Shown here piece after piece: positions 1 through 13,139 of a DNA stretch of 54,712 bases; within the stretch, counting starts at the first letter, position 1, and each line of letters opens with the position of its first letter. A program made the translations under genes and the position numbers. This stretch comes from Prevotellaceae bacterium. GTDB lineage: Bacteria > Bacteroidota > Bacteroidia > Bacteroidales > UBA932. The notes beneath the pieces are model-generated. The model did no database searches. It saw only the letters and a list, made by a program, of their open reading frames with translations, and had not been told where the DNA came from. The stretch lies in contig JAIROW010000126.1 of the NCBI GenBank assembly GCA_031257315.1, forward strand, positions 1 through 54,712. Reading direction: 5' to 3'.

Positions 1-87
1 GTCGATGGAAACAAACTTGAAATTGTTGCAGACGACGTTTTCAGCAATAAGGAACTCGGTCGCTGGCAATTCGCAAAAAGAAAATAA
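1..87 (+). CDS. 3' end of an unidentified CDS (...VDGNKLEIVADDVFSNKELGRWQFAKRK*)
   Basis: Frame 1 is open from the window edge to a TAA at 85-87, followed by a strong terminator hairpin. Confidence 0.6.
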   Translation, partial: VDGNKLEIVADDVFSNKELGRWQFAKRK

Positions 88-104
88 TCTCGGTTGAACA
101 AAGA

Positions 105-140
105 AACCGCAGACAACAATTTGTTGTCTGCGGTTTTGCA
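105..140 (+). terminator. Intrinsic terminator downstream of the partial CDS
   Basis: Inverted repeat AACCGCAGACAACA / TTGTTGTCTGCGGTT followed by TTTTG. Confidence 0.75.
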
Positions 141-252
141 TTTTATGACGACGCAAAAAATATTAAGGAATTAATCGATACCTGAAAGTATATTGCTGTC
201 TTGAATATTCATTTCACAATATCTTACCATGTTGTTTATATCACCCTCATTT

Positions 253-393
253 GGTGGGAGTGTCCTACCTTATGCGGTGGGAGTGTCCCACCTTATGCGG
301 TGGGAGTGTCCCACCTTATGCGGTGGGAGTATCTCACCTTATGCGGTTTGAGTGTCTCACCTTATGCGGTTTGAGTGTCTCACCTTATGTGGT
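253..393. repeat. 23-bp tandem repeat array, about 6 units (GGTGGGAGTGTCCCACCTTATGC), each unit an inverted repeat
   Basis: Units begin at 253, 276, 299, 322, 345 and 368; GGTGGGA-gtg-TCCCACC hairpin in the best units. Confidence 0.9.
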
Positions 394-432
394 TGATATA
401 TAGTGTATAATATTGATTGGCTGTTTATATAT

Positions 433-472
433 AAAAAATTCACCGCTGATGTTTTCAGCGGTGAATTTTTAT
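433..472. terminator. Bidirectional terminator hairpin
   Basis: AAAAAATTCACCGCTGA tgtt TTCAGCGGTGAATTTTT. Confidence 0.75.
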
Positions 473-491
473 ATTAGCGGTGTTTAGTGTG

Positions 492-1646
492 TTACAGTTC
501 CCACCTGTCTTTCCATTCGATAACTGGCTGGTCGCCTTCAAAACGCATTGGCAGCCATATATATCGTCCGTCGATGGCATTGCCGGGCATCCAGCGGTCG
601 CCCATGTAGATGAACTGTGTGTGTTTGCCTTCGACTGGCAGTATGTATGTGCTTTGCGAATGGAACGACAGGTCGGCGTCGTTGCCTCTGAACGGGTTTT
701 CAAGCTCTTTCCATGTTCCGAAGATTGATTCGGCTACGGCTGAGCGTCCTGCATTTGGCGCCCAGCCTGTGCAGCCTGACATTATTAGATAATATTTCCC
801 GTTGCGCCTGAACATTGCTGGCGCTTCCATAAACCGTCCGGTAAAGAGGCGGAAGTATGTTCCGGTGTGCGACAGATAGTCGTCCGACAACAGGGCTATA
901 TGTAGCGTGCTGTTATCTTCTGATGCGTAGATGTGATAGGCTTTGTTGTCGTCGTCAACGAACAGGGTCATGTCGCGTGCCATTTGCCCGTTTTCATAGT
1001 CGCGCATTACGATATTGAGCGAATCGGGGTGCTGTGGCAGTCCGCCTCCTGAATACTGCTGTTTTGCAGATACTGGAACGGATTTAAGCTCGTCGGTATA
1101 GTTTGCAGGCAGGTATCCTGCGTTGGGACGCAGCGATTTGACGTATGTGAATGGTCCGGTCGGCGCGTCGGCTACAGCCAGTCCGCTCCGCGCTCCTGAA
1201 TATCCGATACCCTTCGGTTCGAGGTGAAACCACATGACGTACTTGTTTGTCTTTTTGTTGTAAATCACCTTTGGTCGTTCCATTATGGCGCCTTTTTCGA
1301 TGTCGCTGTGAGAGCCTTCCGGTTCTACTTTGAGTACGATTCCCTCGTCCGTCCAGCGGCATAGGTCTTTCGACGAGTAGCAGTGGAAGCCAACATTGGC
1401 GACATTGCCGGCAGAGCCTTCAATCTTGTGTTCGCCATACCAGTAATATTTTCCGTTACAGTACAGCATGCCTCCGCCGTGTGCGTTGATGTGAGTACCG
1501 TTGTTGTCGAGCCACAGTTCGCCCGGCGTAAAGATGCGGGGTTGTCGGCACGCCGTCAGTCCGGTAACAATGCAAATGCCTGTAATTAACAGTCGCATGT
1601 TTGTGTGTGCATGTTTAATTAATGTGTGTAAATGTTTAATCATCAT
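492..1646 (-). CDS. Glycoside hydrolase family 43-like lipoprotein
   Basis: Lipobox-like N-terminus (TGLTAC); NAHGGGMLYCNGKYYWYGEHK and later five-bladed-propeller motifs typical of GH43-like proteins. Confidence 0.8.
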   Translation of the reverse strand: MMIKHLHTLIKHAHTNMRLLITGICIVTGLTACRQPRIFTPGELWLDNNGTHINAHGGGMLYCNGKYYWYGEHKIEGSAGNVANVGFHCYSSKDLCRWTDEGIVLKVEPEGSHSDIEKGAIMERPKVIYNKKTNKYVMWFHLEPKGIGYSGARSGLAVADAPTGPFTYVKSLRPNAGYLPANYTDELKSVPVSAKQQYSGGGLPQHPDSLNIVMRDYENGQMARDMTLFVDDDNKAYHIYASEDNSTLHIALLSDDYLSHTGTYFRLFTGRFMEAPAMFRRNGKYYLIMSGCTGWAPNAGRSAVAESIFGTWKELENPFRGNDADLSFHSQSTYILPVEGKHTQFIYMGDRWMPGNAIDGRYIWLPMRFEGDQPVIEWKDRWEL

Positions 1647-1653
1647 TTAAAGA

Positions 1654-2748
1654 TTATTTTATATTGAATGTATTCGGATAATTGACACGATATAGTGTGT
1701 CTCCGTCGGCTAACCGCAGCCATGTGTCGAAGCTGCGACGGTTCTCGTGCAGCTCGATAACACGTCCGCCCACGCCGGGCATTGTGCCTTCTTTTGCCTG
1801 AACATCTGGGTATTTGAATGATGTATGTGCGTATGCTTCGGCGAGCATCTTCCTGTATTGCAGCAGTCGGGAATAACTGCCTGAGTAGCACCCGTATGCG
1901 AGTGCTATTCCTCCGTAGCAGCCGATGTAATTGTTGACATGGTCATGCCCGACGAAAGTCCCCATTACGTCGCCTGCCTCAGCCATAGCTGCAAACATTC
2001 CTGTGTTGAGAACGCCCGGACACTCAGGCTCTTTGCGGTCGCCTGTAACTGTTCTGTCGGTGCGTTTGAAATATATTCGCGTGGTGTCGTGCATGGCTGC
2101 ATATTCTTGAAGTGGAATGTGGAAGAACGCAAGGGCAGGGTAGGGGAGTCCGCCGTTATTTTTCGTTAGCTCCCGACTTGTTTCTCTGTACCATTCGACC
2201 TGGTTGAAGGCGAAGTATCCTGAGCCATGATGCCCGTCGAGTTTTGCGTATGCGTTGGAATCCATAAAGTAGAGAATTGCAGCAGGTTTGCCGTCATTTC
2301 CAAGCACATCGAGGGTGTAGTTTCCGTAGCCTTTGAGCGTTTCCAGACCGGAAGTGAACAGCGAGTATGGCAGATGGCTGAGGTATTCGGCTATCTGCGG
2401 TCGTTTCCAATCTCCTTCATCATCGTGATTGCCGATTACTACTGCGTAGGGTATCTTTCTGTCGATAACCGCTTTCAGTACGGTATTCCAACCGTCCTTC
2501 TGCGGTCTTCCTCCCACAATGTCTCCGGTAAAAACTGCAAGGTCGGGTTTTTCTGCTTCTATGACTTTGGAAAGCATTGCTTCGACATCGTAATCGCCCG
2601 TACCATCGGGCTGCGGATTGTAGTGAATGTCGGTGAACTGCACTATCTTGAACTTTCCTTCACTGTTGAAGCGCAGCGGTTCGCTTTTCTGTCCGTGCAT
2701 GGCAACACTGATTGAAAGCGTTGCAATAAGATAAATTATTTTCTTCAT
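1654..2748 (-). CDS. Secreted calcineurin-like metallophosphoesterase
   Basis: Motifs FTDIHYN, FTGDIVGG, VIGNHDDE, GHDH; start chosen at MKKIIYLIATLSISVAMHG (signal peptide), 54 nt inside the ORF. Confidence 0.85.
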   Translation of the reverse strand: MKKIIYLIATLSISVAMHGQKSEPLRFNSEGKFKIVQFTDIHYNPQPDGTGDYDVEAMLSKVIEAEKPDLAVFTGDIVGGRPQKDGWNTVLKAVIDRKIPYAVVIGNHDDEGDWKRPQIAEYLSHLPYSLFTSGLETLKGYGNYTLDVLGNDGKPAAILYFMDSNAYAKLDGHHGSGYFAFNQVEWYRETSRELTKNNGGLPYPALAFFHIPLQEYAAMHDTTRIYFKRTDRTVTGDRKEPECPGVLNTGMFAAMAEAGDVMGTFVGHDHVNNYIGCYGGIALAYGCYSGSYSRLLQYRKMLAEAYAHTSFKYPDVQAKEGTMPGVGGRVIELHENRRSFDTWLRLADGDTLYRVNYPNTFNIK

Positions 2749-2836
2749 GTTGATTATGTTATATATATAATGTATATCGTTTGTAATGATATGCGCTTTC
2801 AATGACGCAACCCGTCATTGAAACAGCGATATTTGT

Positions 2837-3580
2837 TTATTTACAGTTCAGCTCCGTTTTCTCTGCTATTGCAGGTTTAATAATGGAAGTCCATATTTCA
2901 TAACCTTTTCTGTTCAGATGCAAACTGTCTGGTAGAAAAATATCTTGTCTAAGATTTCCGTTTCCGTCGTACATGCTTTCGGTAATATCTATGAAATATA
3001 CGCCGGAGGTATTTTCGGCGTATGTACGGAGCAGACGGTTTACAATTATCTGTTTATCTCTTACAGTTTCGCGAGCAAAAGAAGGTTTCAGTGAAATAAT
3101 GAAAAACGGCGTTTCTGGATAGTCGCGCCTGATACGTTGCGTAAAGACGCGGAACAAATCGAAGATTTCATACTCCGGTATGTCTTCCCGACAGTTGCAC
3201 AAATCGTTTTCAACATAAAGAGCAATGCTTTTGGGTTTATATCCACGCGCTATGGTATTGTAGTTGTATAACATGTCGCGAATTGCAGCTCCGCCGTATG
3301 AGCGTCGTATTACTTTCAGCGGCGACATGTCTGAATAAATGCTGTCCCACATATTAATTGAAGAGCTTCCGAGAAACAGCACATCACAGGAAAAGTCTTT
3401 CATTTTTCTGTTATCGTCGATGTATCGGTTTATATCGTTCTGGAAACGTTCAGTCCATTTTTTACTGTCCGTGCGTTTGACGGTCAGATATTCCGAAACA
3501 TGTACGCTGTCGTTCTGTGAAAAAACAGCGTTTACGGCAAAAAGTAATACCGCAGGCAAAACAAGCAGTTTCAGTCTCAT
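2837..3580 (-). CDS. SGNH/GDSL-family hydrolase (secreted)
   Basis: Signal peptide; LFLGSSSINMW block I and DSLHLNRKGYEIW block V. Confidence 0.8.
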   Translation of the reverse strand: MRLKLLVLPAVLLFAVNAVFSQNDSVHVSEYLTVKRTDSKKWTERFQNDINRYIDDNRKMKDFSCDVLFLGSSSINMWDSIYSDMSPLKVIRRSYGGAAIRDMLYNYNTIARGYKPKSIALYVENDLCNCREDIPEYEIFDLFRVFTQRIRRDYPETPFFIISLKPSFARETVRDKQIIVNRLLRTYAENTSGVYFIDITESMYDGNGNLRQDIFLPDSLHLNRKGYEIWTSIIKPAIAEKTELNCK

Positions 3581-3622
3581 AATCGAATAATAATATTAAA
3601 TGTTGGCGAGATAATAAATAAA

Positions 3623-3648
3623 GCGGACGATTTCGTAAAATCGTCCGC
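3623..3648 (-). terminator. Intrinsic terminator of the Ca2+-ATPase gene
   Basis: GCGGACGATTT/AAATCGTCCGC 11-bp perfect stem, T-rich tract on the minus strand. Confidence 0.75.
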
Positions 3649-3662
3649 GTTGAAACGAAAAT

Positions 3663-6416
3663 TTATTTTTTAAAGCTGAATAGCCTGAATAGTTCTCCTG
3701 CCCACAAAACAGCCGACGTTGCGACGGTAATAACCAGCCAGTCCATAATCTGTATAGGTTCGACGTTGAACATTTCTCTGCCGAAGGTTACAATCAGCGC
3801 CTGTCCTGCCAGAATAGCAGCAGCAATAATCAGAAATCCGGCGCACCGGTTTAGTCCGTAAAATGCCGATCTGCCGCTCATAAATGCTTTTGCGTTAAAC
3901 ATGTTCCAGAACTGCAACATTACAAATATTGTAAAAAACAGCGAAAGTTCGTATGTCGAAAGGCTGTTTTCCGGCGTTTTGTTGAAATTAAGGAAACACT
4001 GTCCGAAGGCTGTCAAATCGAACTGCATAATCGAGCTGATTTCTGCATGTTTGAAGTACTGTAACAGTCCGAAAAGAAGCAGGACAAAAAATATTCCTAC
4101 GCTGAAAATACATATTGCCATTGACCTGCTGACAATATGGTCGGACGTTTTGCGCGGCTTGTCGGTCATTACTTTTACGTCTGGCGGCAGCGATGCGAGA
4201 GCCAGAGCAGCAAATGTATCCATTATAAGATTTACCCACAGCATTTGCGTAACTGTCAGCGGCGATTCTGTTCCAAGAAATGCGCCGATGAGAACAATCA
4301 AACATGCGGCGACGTTTATAGTCATTTGAAACAGTATAAAACGCTGAATATTTTTGTACAGAGAGCGTCCCCACATTACGGCTCTCGAAATGCTGCCGAA
4401 TGAGTTGTCGATAATGGTTATGTCGCTGGCTTCCTTTGCAACCGAAGTGCCGTCGCCCATCGACAGCCCCACATGAGCGGCGTTCAGGGCTGGCGCGTCG
4501 TTTGTTCCGTCGCCTGTAACTGCTACTACCTGATCGTTTCCCTGTAAAAGCCTGACCAATCGCTGTTTGTCCATCGGTCTGGCGCGAGATATGATTTTTA
4601 TATTTGGTATCAGATGTCGCATTTCGTCGTCGTTTATTGCGGCAAATTCTGCTCCTGTAATGTGGTGAGATTCTGGTTCGTAGTCTGTCCACAAACCTAT
4701 CTGTCTGCCGATTTCAATGGCTGTTCCGGGCGTATCGCCGGTAACGATTTTTATGCTGACGCCTGCGTTCATGCAGTTTGCAACAGCTTGCGGTACGTCG
4801 GGACGAATCGGGTCAGAAATGGCGACTATACCCGTAAATACAGGTTTCATGTTTGCCGACAGTGTGTTGCCGTCAATGCACGGTTTATCGTCTTCAACAG
4901 TCATACATGCAAATCCGAGCGTTCGCATGGCTTGATTCTGATACTGCAACAGCTGCGCTTCAACGGCTTCGACGTGCTGCTTTTCCTTTTCAGTCTGTTT
5001 TCCGTCAACAATTATGTACGGACAGAGCGCCAGCACAATTTCGGGAGCGCCTTTTATATAAAGTATTTTTTTACCTTCAAACACTGTCGATTCTGCAACG
5101 GTAGCCATGTATTTACGCTCTGTCGAAAACGTGAGCTGTTCGATAATTTTTGTATTTTCGCGCAGAGGCAGATAGTTTATACCATGTTCCTGTAACCACA
5201 GCAGCAGAGCGCCTTCGGTCGGGTTGCCCAGTACTTTTATTACATTCGATTTTGAAACGTCGAGATGAGCCGTAGAATTGACGGCAATACTTTCAATAAC
5301 AAGATGACTTGCATCGTCGTCGCCAAGCGTCTGGTCTTTCAGACTGTAAAAGCATGACTGATAAACTTTCATCTGATTTTGCGTAAGCGTGCCTGTTTTG
5401 TCGGTACAGATAACCGTTGTCGCGCCCATAGTTTCGCAGGCGTGCATTTTCCGGACAAGATTGTTTGTCGAAAGCATACGTTTCATGCTCAGAGCCAGAC
5501 TCAGTGTTACGCTCATTGGCAAACCTTCCGGCACGGCGACAACAATAACCGTTACGGCAATCATGACCGTTTTCAGCAGATAGCCTCCGAATTTAATCCA
5601 GTCAAAGACTTCCGGTCCGGCAAAATACGTAAACAGCCGTCCGCCAATAATCAGCGCCGCAATGATGTAACTTGCCGTTGTAATTGCGCCGGCTAAACGG
5701 TTCAGCTGTATGTTTAGCGGGGTTTCGACGCTGTTGTCGATTTGAGCGCCTTCATATACCTTGCCGTATTCGGTTGCGTCTCCCACTTTCAATACGCGCA
5801 TTACTCCGTGTCCATCGGCTACGGTTGTACCTCTCAGCACATGATTTGACGGGTAGGTGGCATTAGCGTCGAAGTTGGCGGAATTTGTTGTTTTTCTTGC
5901 GACTGGTTCGCCGGTAAGCGTCGATTCGTTTACCTGCATCGAAACAGCTTCGAGCAGTTCGCCGTCGGCAGGAATTTCTTCGCCCGTGTCAAGCAAAACA
6001 ATGTCGCCGACTACGATTTCTTTTTTCGGCAGTTGGAATATTTTGCCGTTGCGAATTACTTTCAACAGCGTGTCGTCGTTTACCTTGTTAAGTATTTCAA
6101 ACTTTTTGTTGGCGCTTACTTCAAAACAGAACCCGACAACGGTTGCCAGCAGAACGGCAATTAAAATGCCTGCGGGTTCAAAGAAGACTCCCAAATTATC
6201 TTCTACCGCAAAATATTCGTAGCATGATACTCCTGTCGAAAGCGCGAGCGCAACGAGCAGGATAATAATAATCGGATCGGTAAATTTTTCAAAAAACTGC
6301 AACCACAGCGATTCTTTTTTCGGCGGCGTCAAAATATTTTCGCCGTGCAGTCTGCGGCTTTCTGTAACCTGAGCATTGGTTAAGCCGCTGTAATGATGTT
6401 GTTTCTGATACTCCAT
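3663..6416 (-). CDS. Calcium-translocating P-type ATPase (PMCA/P2B-like)
   Basis: ICTDKTGTLTQNQ, LTGEPV, VTGDGTNDAPALNAAHVG, PEGLPM motifs; 917 aa. Confidence 0.92.
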   Translation of the reverse strand: MEYQKQHHYSGLTNAQVTESRRLHGENILTPPKKESLWLQFFEKFTDPIIIILLVALALSTGVSCYEYFAVEDNLGVFFEPAGILIAVLLATVVGFCFEVSANKKFEILNKVNDDTLLKVIRNGKIFQLPKKEIVVGDIVLLDTGEEIPADGELLEAVSMQVNESTLTGEPVARKTTNSANFDANATYPSNHVLRGTTVADGHGVMRVLKVGDATEYGKVYEGAQIDNSVETPLNIQLNRLAGAITTASYIIAALIIGGRLFTYFAGPEVFDWIKFGGYLLKTVMIAVTVIVVAVPEGLPMSVTLSLALSMKRMLSTNNLVRKMHACETMGATTVICTDKTGTLTQNQMKVYQSCFYSLKDQTLGDDDASHLVIESIAVNSTAHLDVSKSNVIKVLGNPTEGALLLWLQEHGINYLPLRENTKIIEQLTFSTERKYMATVAESTVFEGKKILYIKGAPEIVLALCPYIIVDGKQTEKEKQHVEAVEAQLLQYQNQAMRTLGFACMTVEDDKPCIDGNTLSANMKPVFTGIVAISDPIRPDVPQAVANCMNAGVSIKIVTGDTPGTAIEIGRQIGLWTDYEPESHHITGAEFAAINDDEMRHLIPNIKIISRARPMDKQRLVRLLQGNDQVVAVTGDGTNDAPALNAAHVGLSMGDGTSVAKEASDITIIDNSFGSISRAVMWGRSLYKNIQRFILFQMTINVAACLIVLIGAFLGTESPLTVTQMLWVNLIMDTFAALALASLPPDVKVMTDKPRKTSDHIVSRSMAICIFSVGIFFVLLLFGLLQYFKHAEISSIMQFDLTAFGQCFLNFNKTPENSLSTYELSLFFTIFVMLQFWNMFNAKAFMSGRSAFYGLNRCAGFLIIAAAILAGQALIVTFGREMFNVEPIQIMDWLVITVATSAVLWAGELFRLFSFKK

Positions 6417-6727
6417 AATTTTATTTACAGTTATATTTATATTTATATTCAGTACAATTCTTTACATTATTATCGACATTTATCGGACTGCAAATTTACG
6501 CAAAATATTTGAATCTGTACATATCGGATAAAAAAAGGCTAATTTCAGATTGTAGAAATGGATAAATTGACTTCTCGTAAAGCCTGTCGAAAAGCATTGC
6601 AAGTACATTTTAAAAAGTATTCGACGCGGTTATTTTATACTCGCGACAGTTTGAAACGCACGGCGTTAATGAGCTTACATGTTTTTTGGTGCAGAACAGT
6701 GTATTATGTTTATTCAATTAATTTAAC

Positions 6728-6735
6728 TACCTTTG
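6728..6735 (+). promoter_or_regulatory. Bacteroidetes-type -7 promoter element TACCTTTG upstream of nusB
   Basis: Matches TAnnTTTG, 20 bp upstream of the nusB ATG; the -33 element is weak. Confidence 0.45.
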
Positions 6736-6754
6736 CGGCGTAATTAATTTAGTA

Positions 6755-7693
6755 ATGATCAGTAGAAGATTGTTGAGAATTAAAGTTATAAAGGAACTTT
6801 ACGGTCATGTTGTCGCAAACAGTTCAATGAATGTGACAGAAAAAGAGTTGATTTTAAGCATCGAAAAAACGTATGAACAATACAAATATCTGTTTTGTTT
6901 TTTACCGATGCTTCAGGAATATGCGCAGGAAAAAATTGACAAGGGGCGTCAAAAATATCTGCCTACGGAGGCTGAAAAAAATCCGAATACTAAATTTATC
7001 AATAATAAACTTGTCAAACAAATTTCCGAAAACAGAGAACTGATGACTTTTATGTCTAAAAATTCCCTGTTTGTTGCCGAAGCAAAAAGCATTATTGGAA
7101 AAATGTATGCAAATATGGCGACAAAAGATTATTTCCTGAGTTACATGAATAATCCAGACACTTCATTCAGTGAAGATAAAAAACTTGTAATTAATATCTT
7201 AACTGAAGAATTTGAGAATTTTGAAGACCTTTATTCAATGCTGGAAGAACAAAGTATTTACTGGACAGACGAACCGGAATTTGTAGTAAGCGTAATTATA
7301 CGCACAGTTACAAAAATTAAAGAAAATACAGGTTTTAACCTCATGCCTCTGTATAAAAACGAAGACGACGCCGAATTTGCAATTCGACTGTTCAGGCACG
7401 CAGTCAATAATTTCAAGAAATACAATGAATTAATAGACCTTTACACGCCATCGTGGGACATTGAACGGATTGCAATGATGGACGCTCTGATTCTGGTAAC
7501 GGGAATTTCAGAATTGATGGAATTTCCCAGTATTCCGGTAAAAGTTACTCTGGACGAATATATCGAACTCTCTCATTATTACGGCACGCCAAGCAGCGGA
7601 GTTTTTATTAACGGCGTTCTTGACAAACTTGTCGAATATTTTGAAAAGAACGGTTTGATGAAAAAACATGGAAAAGGATTGATAAAATCATGA
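6755..7693 (+). CDS. nusB: Transcription antitermination factor NusB (long Bacteroidetes form)
   Basis: [20 protein letters not shown]-terminus and C-terminal NusB fold motifs ([50 protein letters not shown]). Confidence 0.9.
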   Translation: MISRRLLRIKVIKELYGHVVANSSMNVTEKELILSIEKTYEQYKYLFCFLPMLQEYAQEKIDKGRQKYLPTEAEKNPNTKFINNKLVKQISENRELMTFMSKNSLFVAEAKSIIGKMYANMATKDYFLSYMNNPDTSFSEDKKLVINILTEEFENFEDLYSMLEEQSIYWTDEPEFVVSVIIRTVTKIKENTGFNLMPLYKNEDDAEFAIRLFRHAVNNFKKYNELIDLYTPSWDIERIAMMDALILVTGISELMEFPSIPVKVTLDEYIELSHYYGTPSSGVFINGVLDKLVEYFEKNGLMKKHGKGLIKS

Positions 7694-8511
7694 ATACAGG
7701 CGAATTATCAGAGCAAATAAAAAAGAAAGGAAGTTACCTGTGCGTAGGACTGGATACCGACGTAAATAAAATTCCACACTGTATAAAGTCCGAAGCCGAT
7801 CCGGTTTTCAGTTTCAACAAAGCCATAATTGATGCAACAGCTATATACTCAGTTGCATACAAACCAAATATCGCTTTTTACGAATCGCTTGGAATCGAAG
7901 GCTGGAAATCGTTGGAAAAGACAGTTTTATATATCCGTAAAAAATATCCCGAAATATTTTTAATTGCCGACGCCAAACGCGGAGATATTGGAAACACTTC
8001 GGAGATGTATGCAAAAACTTTTTTTGAAACATTTGATTTTGACGCTGTAACGCTGTCTCCATATATGGGTTTTGATACGGTTGCGCCGTTTTTGAAATAT
8101 AAAAACAAATGGAGCATACTGCTCGCTCTGACTTCAAACCCGTCGGCAAACGATTTTCAATATTCGGAAGATAAAAACGGACTCAGACTTTTTGAAAAAG
8201 TAATGTCGGTATCGAAAGAATGGGGCGAAAACATAATGTACGTTGTTGGCGCAACCAGAGCCGAAATGCTTGCCGACGTCAGAAAAATAGTTCCCGACAG
8301 TTTTCTGCTCGTACCCGGAATAGGCGCTCAGGGCGGCAGTCTGGAAGATGTTTCAAAATATGGCATGAACAAACACTGCGGGCTGATAGTCAATTCGTCG
8401 CGGGCAATACTGTATGCCGACAGTACGCCAACTTTTGCCGAAACAGCTTCGCGCGAAGCTGAAAAAGTCCAAAAAGAAATGGACGCCATAATTCGGTTAA
8501 TGGACAGATGA
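7690..8511 (+). CDS. pyrF: Orotidine 5'-phosphate decarboxylase
   Basis: [41 protein letters not shown] motifs. Confidence 0.95.
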   Translation: MNTGELSEQIKKKGSYLCVGLDTDVNKIPHCIKSEADPVFSFNKAIIDATAIYSVAYKPNIAFYESLGIEGWKSLEKTVLYIRKKYPEIFLIADAKRGDIGNTSEMYAKTFFETFDFDAVTLSPYMGFDTVAPFLKYKNKWSILLALTSNPSANDFQYSEDKNGLRLFEKVMSVSKEWGENIMYVVGATRAEMLADVRKIVPDSFLLVPGIGAQGGSLEDVSKYGMNKHCGLIVNSSRAILYADSTPTFAETASREAEKVQKEMDAIIRLMDR

Positions 8512-8616
8512 CATAAAGAAACATGTCGGCATATTACCGTTCCAGAATTTCCCGTCATGGAAATCATATCAATAGAGATCGGTATCACCCACAAACACAA
8601 AAACCTCTCAGAAGAT

Positions 8617-10677
<2,061 letters not shown>

Positions 10678-11174
10678 TTATTTTAACAAAATGGCTGGGA
10701 AAAACAATACTGTCGAATATTCCGCCACTTTCAATAAACGCGCAAAGGTAGCATAAAATCTTAAAATTACACACAAACGTATAAAAATTGGTTGAGAAAC
10801 AGCTCGCCAATCCGTCAATCCAATAACCTGATATTAGAATATCGCGTTCTTTGAAATAATTTACAGGGGAAAAGTACAATAGAGTTTATGTAAAATTAAA
10901 TATGATATTGGCAAGCATATATCTGGCTGAAAGCCAGTACATACTCAAATAAATTTACATAAATGCTAATAAAAAGTTATATGTCGAAAAAATATTTTCA
11001 GCTATACCGGTCGAGGCTTGACAGGCTGTCAAAAACATGCCCTGTTTCAAAAAATATACGTGTATAAATTCCCGTCAGTAAAATCGCATGTAGCGAATTG
11101 TCGGCTTTTTTTATACATTTTGTATGTAATCTCAAAATTTTATGCTATATTTGCATTTCAGATAGTTTATTGAT

Positions 11175-12977
11175 ATGCAGAACAGTGTCGTTATATTGAA
11201 GGAAAAAGCCGGAGCATTGCCTGACAGTCCGGGTGTTTACAGGTTTCTTGACGCTTCGGGTGTGATAATATATGTCGGAAAAGCAAAAAACCTGCGAAAA
11301 CGTGTTTTGAGTTATTTTTTTGAACGGGACAACAGCGCCAAATGTCAAATAATGGTGCGAAAAATATGCGATATTCAGCATATAGTAACAATAACTGAAA
11401 TTGATGCGCTGCTGCTCGAAAACAATCTGATAAAAGAACATCAGCCACGATACAATGTTCTGCTCAAAGACGATAAGACTTTTCCATGGGTATGTATAAA
11501 AAACGAGCAGTTTCCGCGCATATTTCTTACCCGCAAAAAGGTGCGCGACGGTTCGCAGTATTTCGGACCGTTTGCTTCAATCGGAATGGTGAAAACGCTG
11601 CTCGAACTGATACGGGATATTTATCCGCTCAGGTCGTGCAAACTTAACCTGTCGCCGTCGGCAATTGCCAGAAAAAAATACGGCGTTTGCCTCGATTACC
11701 ATATCGGCAGATGCAGGGGCGCGTGCATGGGGCTTCAAAGCGTTGACGAATATGGGGAAACGATAGAGCAGGCAGCAAAAATTATCAGGGGAAAGATACA
11801 AGATGTCGTTGGAACGCTGTCTGAAAAAATGAATCTGGCGGCAAAAAATCTCAACTTTGAAGAAGCCGAAAAAATCAGAGAAAAATTGATGCGGCTGAAA
11901 AACTATCAGTCAAAATCTGTCATTGTCAGTCCTGCAACAAACGACGTCGATGTTTTTTCGCTGCATATTGACGCAGGCGCGGCGTATGCAAATTTCATGA
12001 GAGTTGTCGCCGGCTCTGTTATACAGGCATATACGCTTGAAATGAGATTTGGAATAGAAGAGGAAAAGGAAAGTATCCTGAGCATGTTTATTGCAGAGGT
12101 AAAACAGCGGTTCGACCTGCTGTCGGACGAACTTGTTGTGCCGTTTATGCCCGACATTCTGTTCGACGGAAAAACATATACGGTTCCACGTCGCGGCGAA
12201 AAACAGAAACTTCTTGAACTGTCGGAAAAAAACGCAAAAGCATACTGTCTCGAAAAACTCAAATATCTCGAAAAAACCGATCCCGAAAAGCATACGAACA
12301 GAATTTTGAACACCATAAAATCGGATTTGCGTCTGACAGAGCTGCCGTACAGAATCGAATGTTTCGACAATTCAAACATTCAGGGAACGAACCCTGTTGC
12401 CGCCTGCGTGGTTTTTATCAACGCCAAGCCTGCAAAAAGCGAATACCGGCATTTTAATATCAAAACAGTTACTGGTCCCGACGATTTTGCTTCGATGGAA
12501 GAAATCGTGTATCGCCGTTATAGCCGGTTGACGGAAGAAAACAGACCTTTGCCTCAACTGATTGTTATAGACGGAGGTAAAGGTCAGTTGCACGCCGCTG
12601 TCAACAGTCTCGAAAAATTAAATTTGCTCGATAAAATTCCGGTTCTCGGACTTGCAAAACGTCTGGAAGAAATATATTTCCCCAACGACAGTGTTCCGCT
12701 GCATCTGAACAAAAATTCGGAAACTCTGAAAGTTCTGATGCACATACGCGACGAAGCCCACCGTTTCGGAATAGAATTTCACAGAAACAAAAGAAGTCGA
12801 AATTTTATCAACTCTGAATTGCTGAAAATCAAAGGTGTTGGAGCAACTTCGCTGCAAAAACTGATGACCGAATTAAAAACAGTTTCGGCAATAAAATCAG
12901 CGCCGGAAGAAGAACTCGCCAAAATTGTCGGAGCCAAAATCGCCCGACTGATAAGAGAATATTTTGACAGAAATTAA
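11175..12977 (+). CDS. uvrC: Excinuclease ABC subunit C
   Basis: GIY-YIG domain (GVYRFLDASGVIIYVGKAKNLRKRV), UVR motif, RIECFDNSNIQGTNPVAACVVF, C-terminal HhH. Confidence 0.97.
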   Translation: MQNSVVILKEKAGALPDSPGVYRFLDASGVIIYVGKAKNLRKRVLSYFFERDNSAKCQIMVRKICDIQHIVTITEIDALLLENNLIKEHQPRYNVLLKDDKTFPWVCIKNEQFPRIFLTRKKVRDGSQYFGPFASIGMVKTLLELIRDIYPLRSCKLNLSPSAIARKKYGVCLDYHIGRCRGACMGLQSVDEYGETIEQAAKIIRGKIQDVVGTLSEKMNLAAKNLNFEEAEKIREKLMRLKNYQSKSVIVSPATNDVDVFSLHIDAGAAYANFMRVVAGSVIQAYTLEMRFGIEEEKESILSMFIAEVKQRFDLLSDELVVPFMPDILFDGKTYTVPRRGEKQKLLELSEKNAKAYCLEKLKYLEKTDPEKHTNRILNTIKSDLRLTELPYRIECFDNSNIQGTNPVAACVVFINAKPAKSEYRHFNIKTVTGPDDFASMEEIVYRRYSRLTEENRPLPQLIVIDGGKGQLHAAVNSLEKLNLLDKIPVLGLAKRLEEIYFPNDSVPLHLNKNSETLKVLMHIRDEAHRFGIEFHRNKRSRNFINSELLKIKGVGATSLQKLMTELKTVSAIKSAPEEELAKIVGAKIARLIREYFDRN

Positions 12978-13139
12978 GATCTAAACAATTGAAGCTGTGC
13001 AGAAAAGATATTAAACTCATCTGATTCATACAAAGATATGTTCTTTCAAGCAGAATCTTTTTTGCATATTTCCTTTTTTTGGTTTTGCTTTACATTGAAA
13101 TTTCTTAAATCCTAATTTATTAGTCCAACAATTTGAGTA

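Noticed and set aside
253-393. CRISPR array
   Set aside because: Units are contiguous 23-bp tandem repeats with no unique spacers and no cas genes nearby.
4614-5195. ORFs antisense to the Ca2+-ATPase
   Set aside because: Overlap a clear P-type ATPase frame; Cys/Phe-rich composition typical of shadow frames.
6558-6743. 61-aa ORF upstream of nusB
   Set aside because: Overlaps the likely nusB promoter region; no recognisable features.
10680-11160. Possible ncRNA in the ligA-uvrC intergenic region
   Set aside because: Only short isolated palindromes (CTGGCTGAAAGCCAG, GACAGGCTGTC) and a weak T-run; not enough to support an RNA gene.
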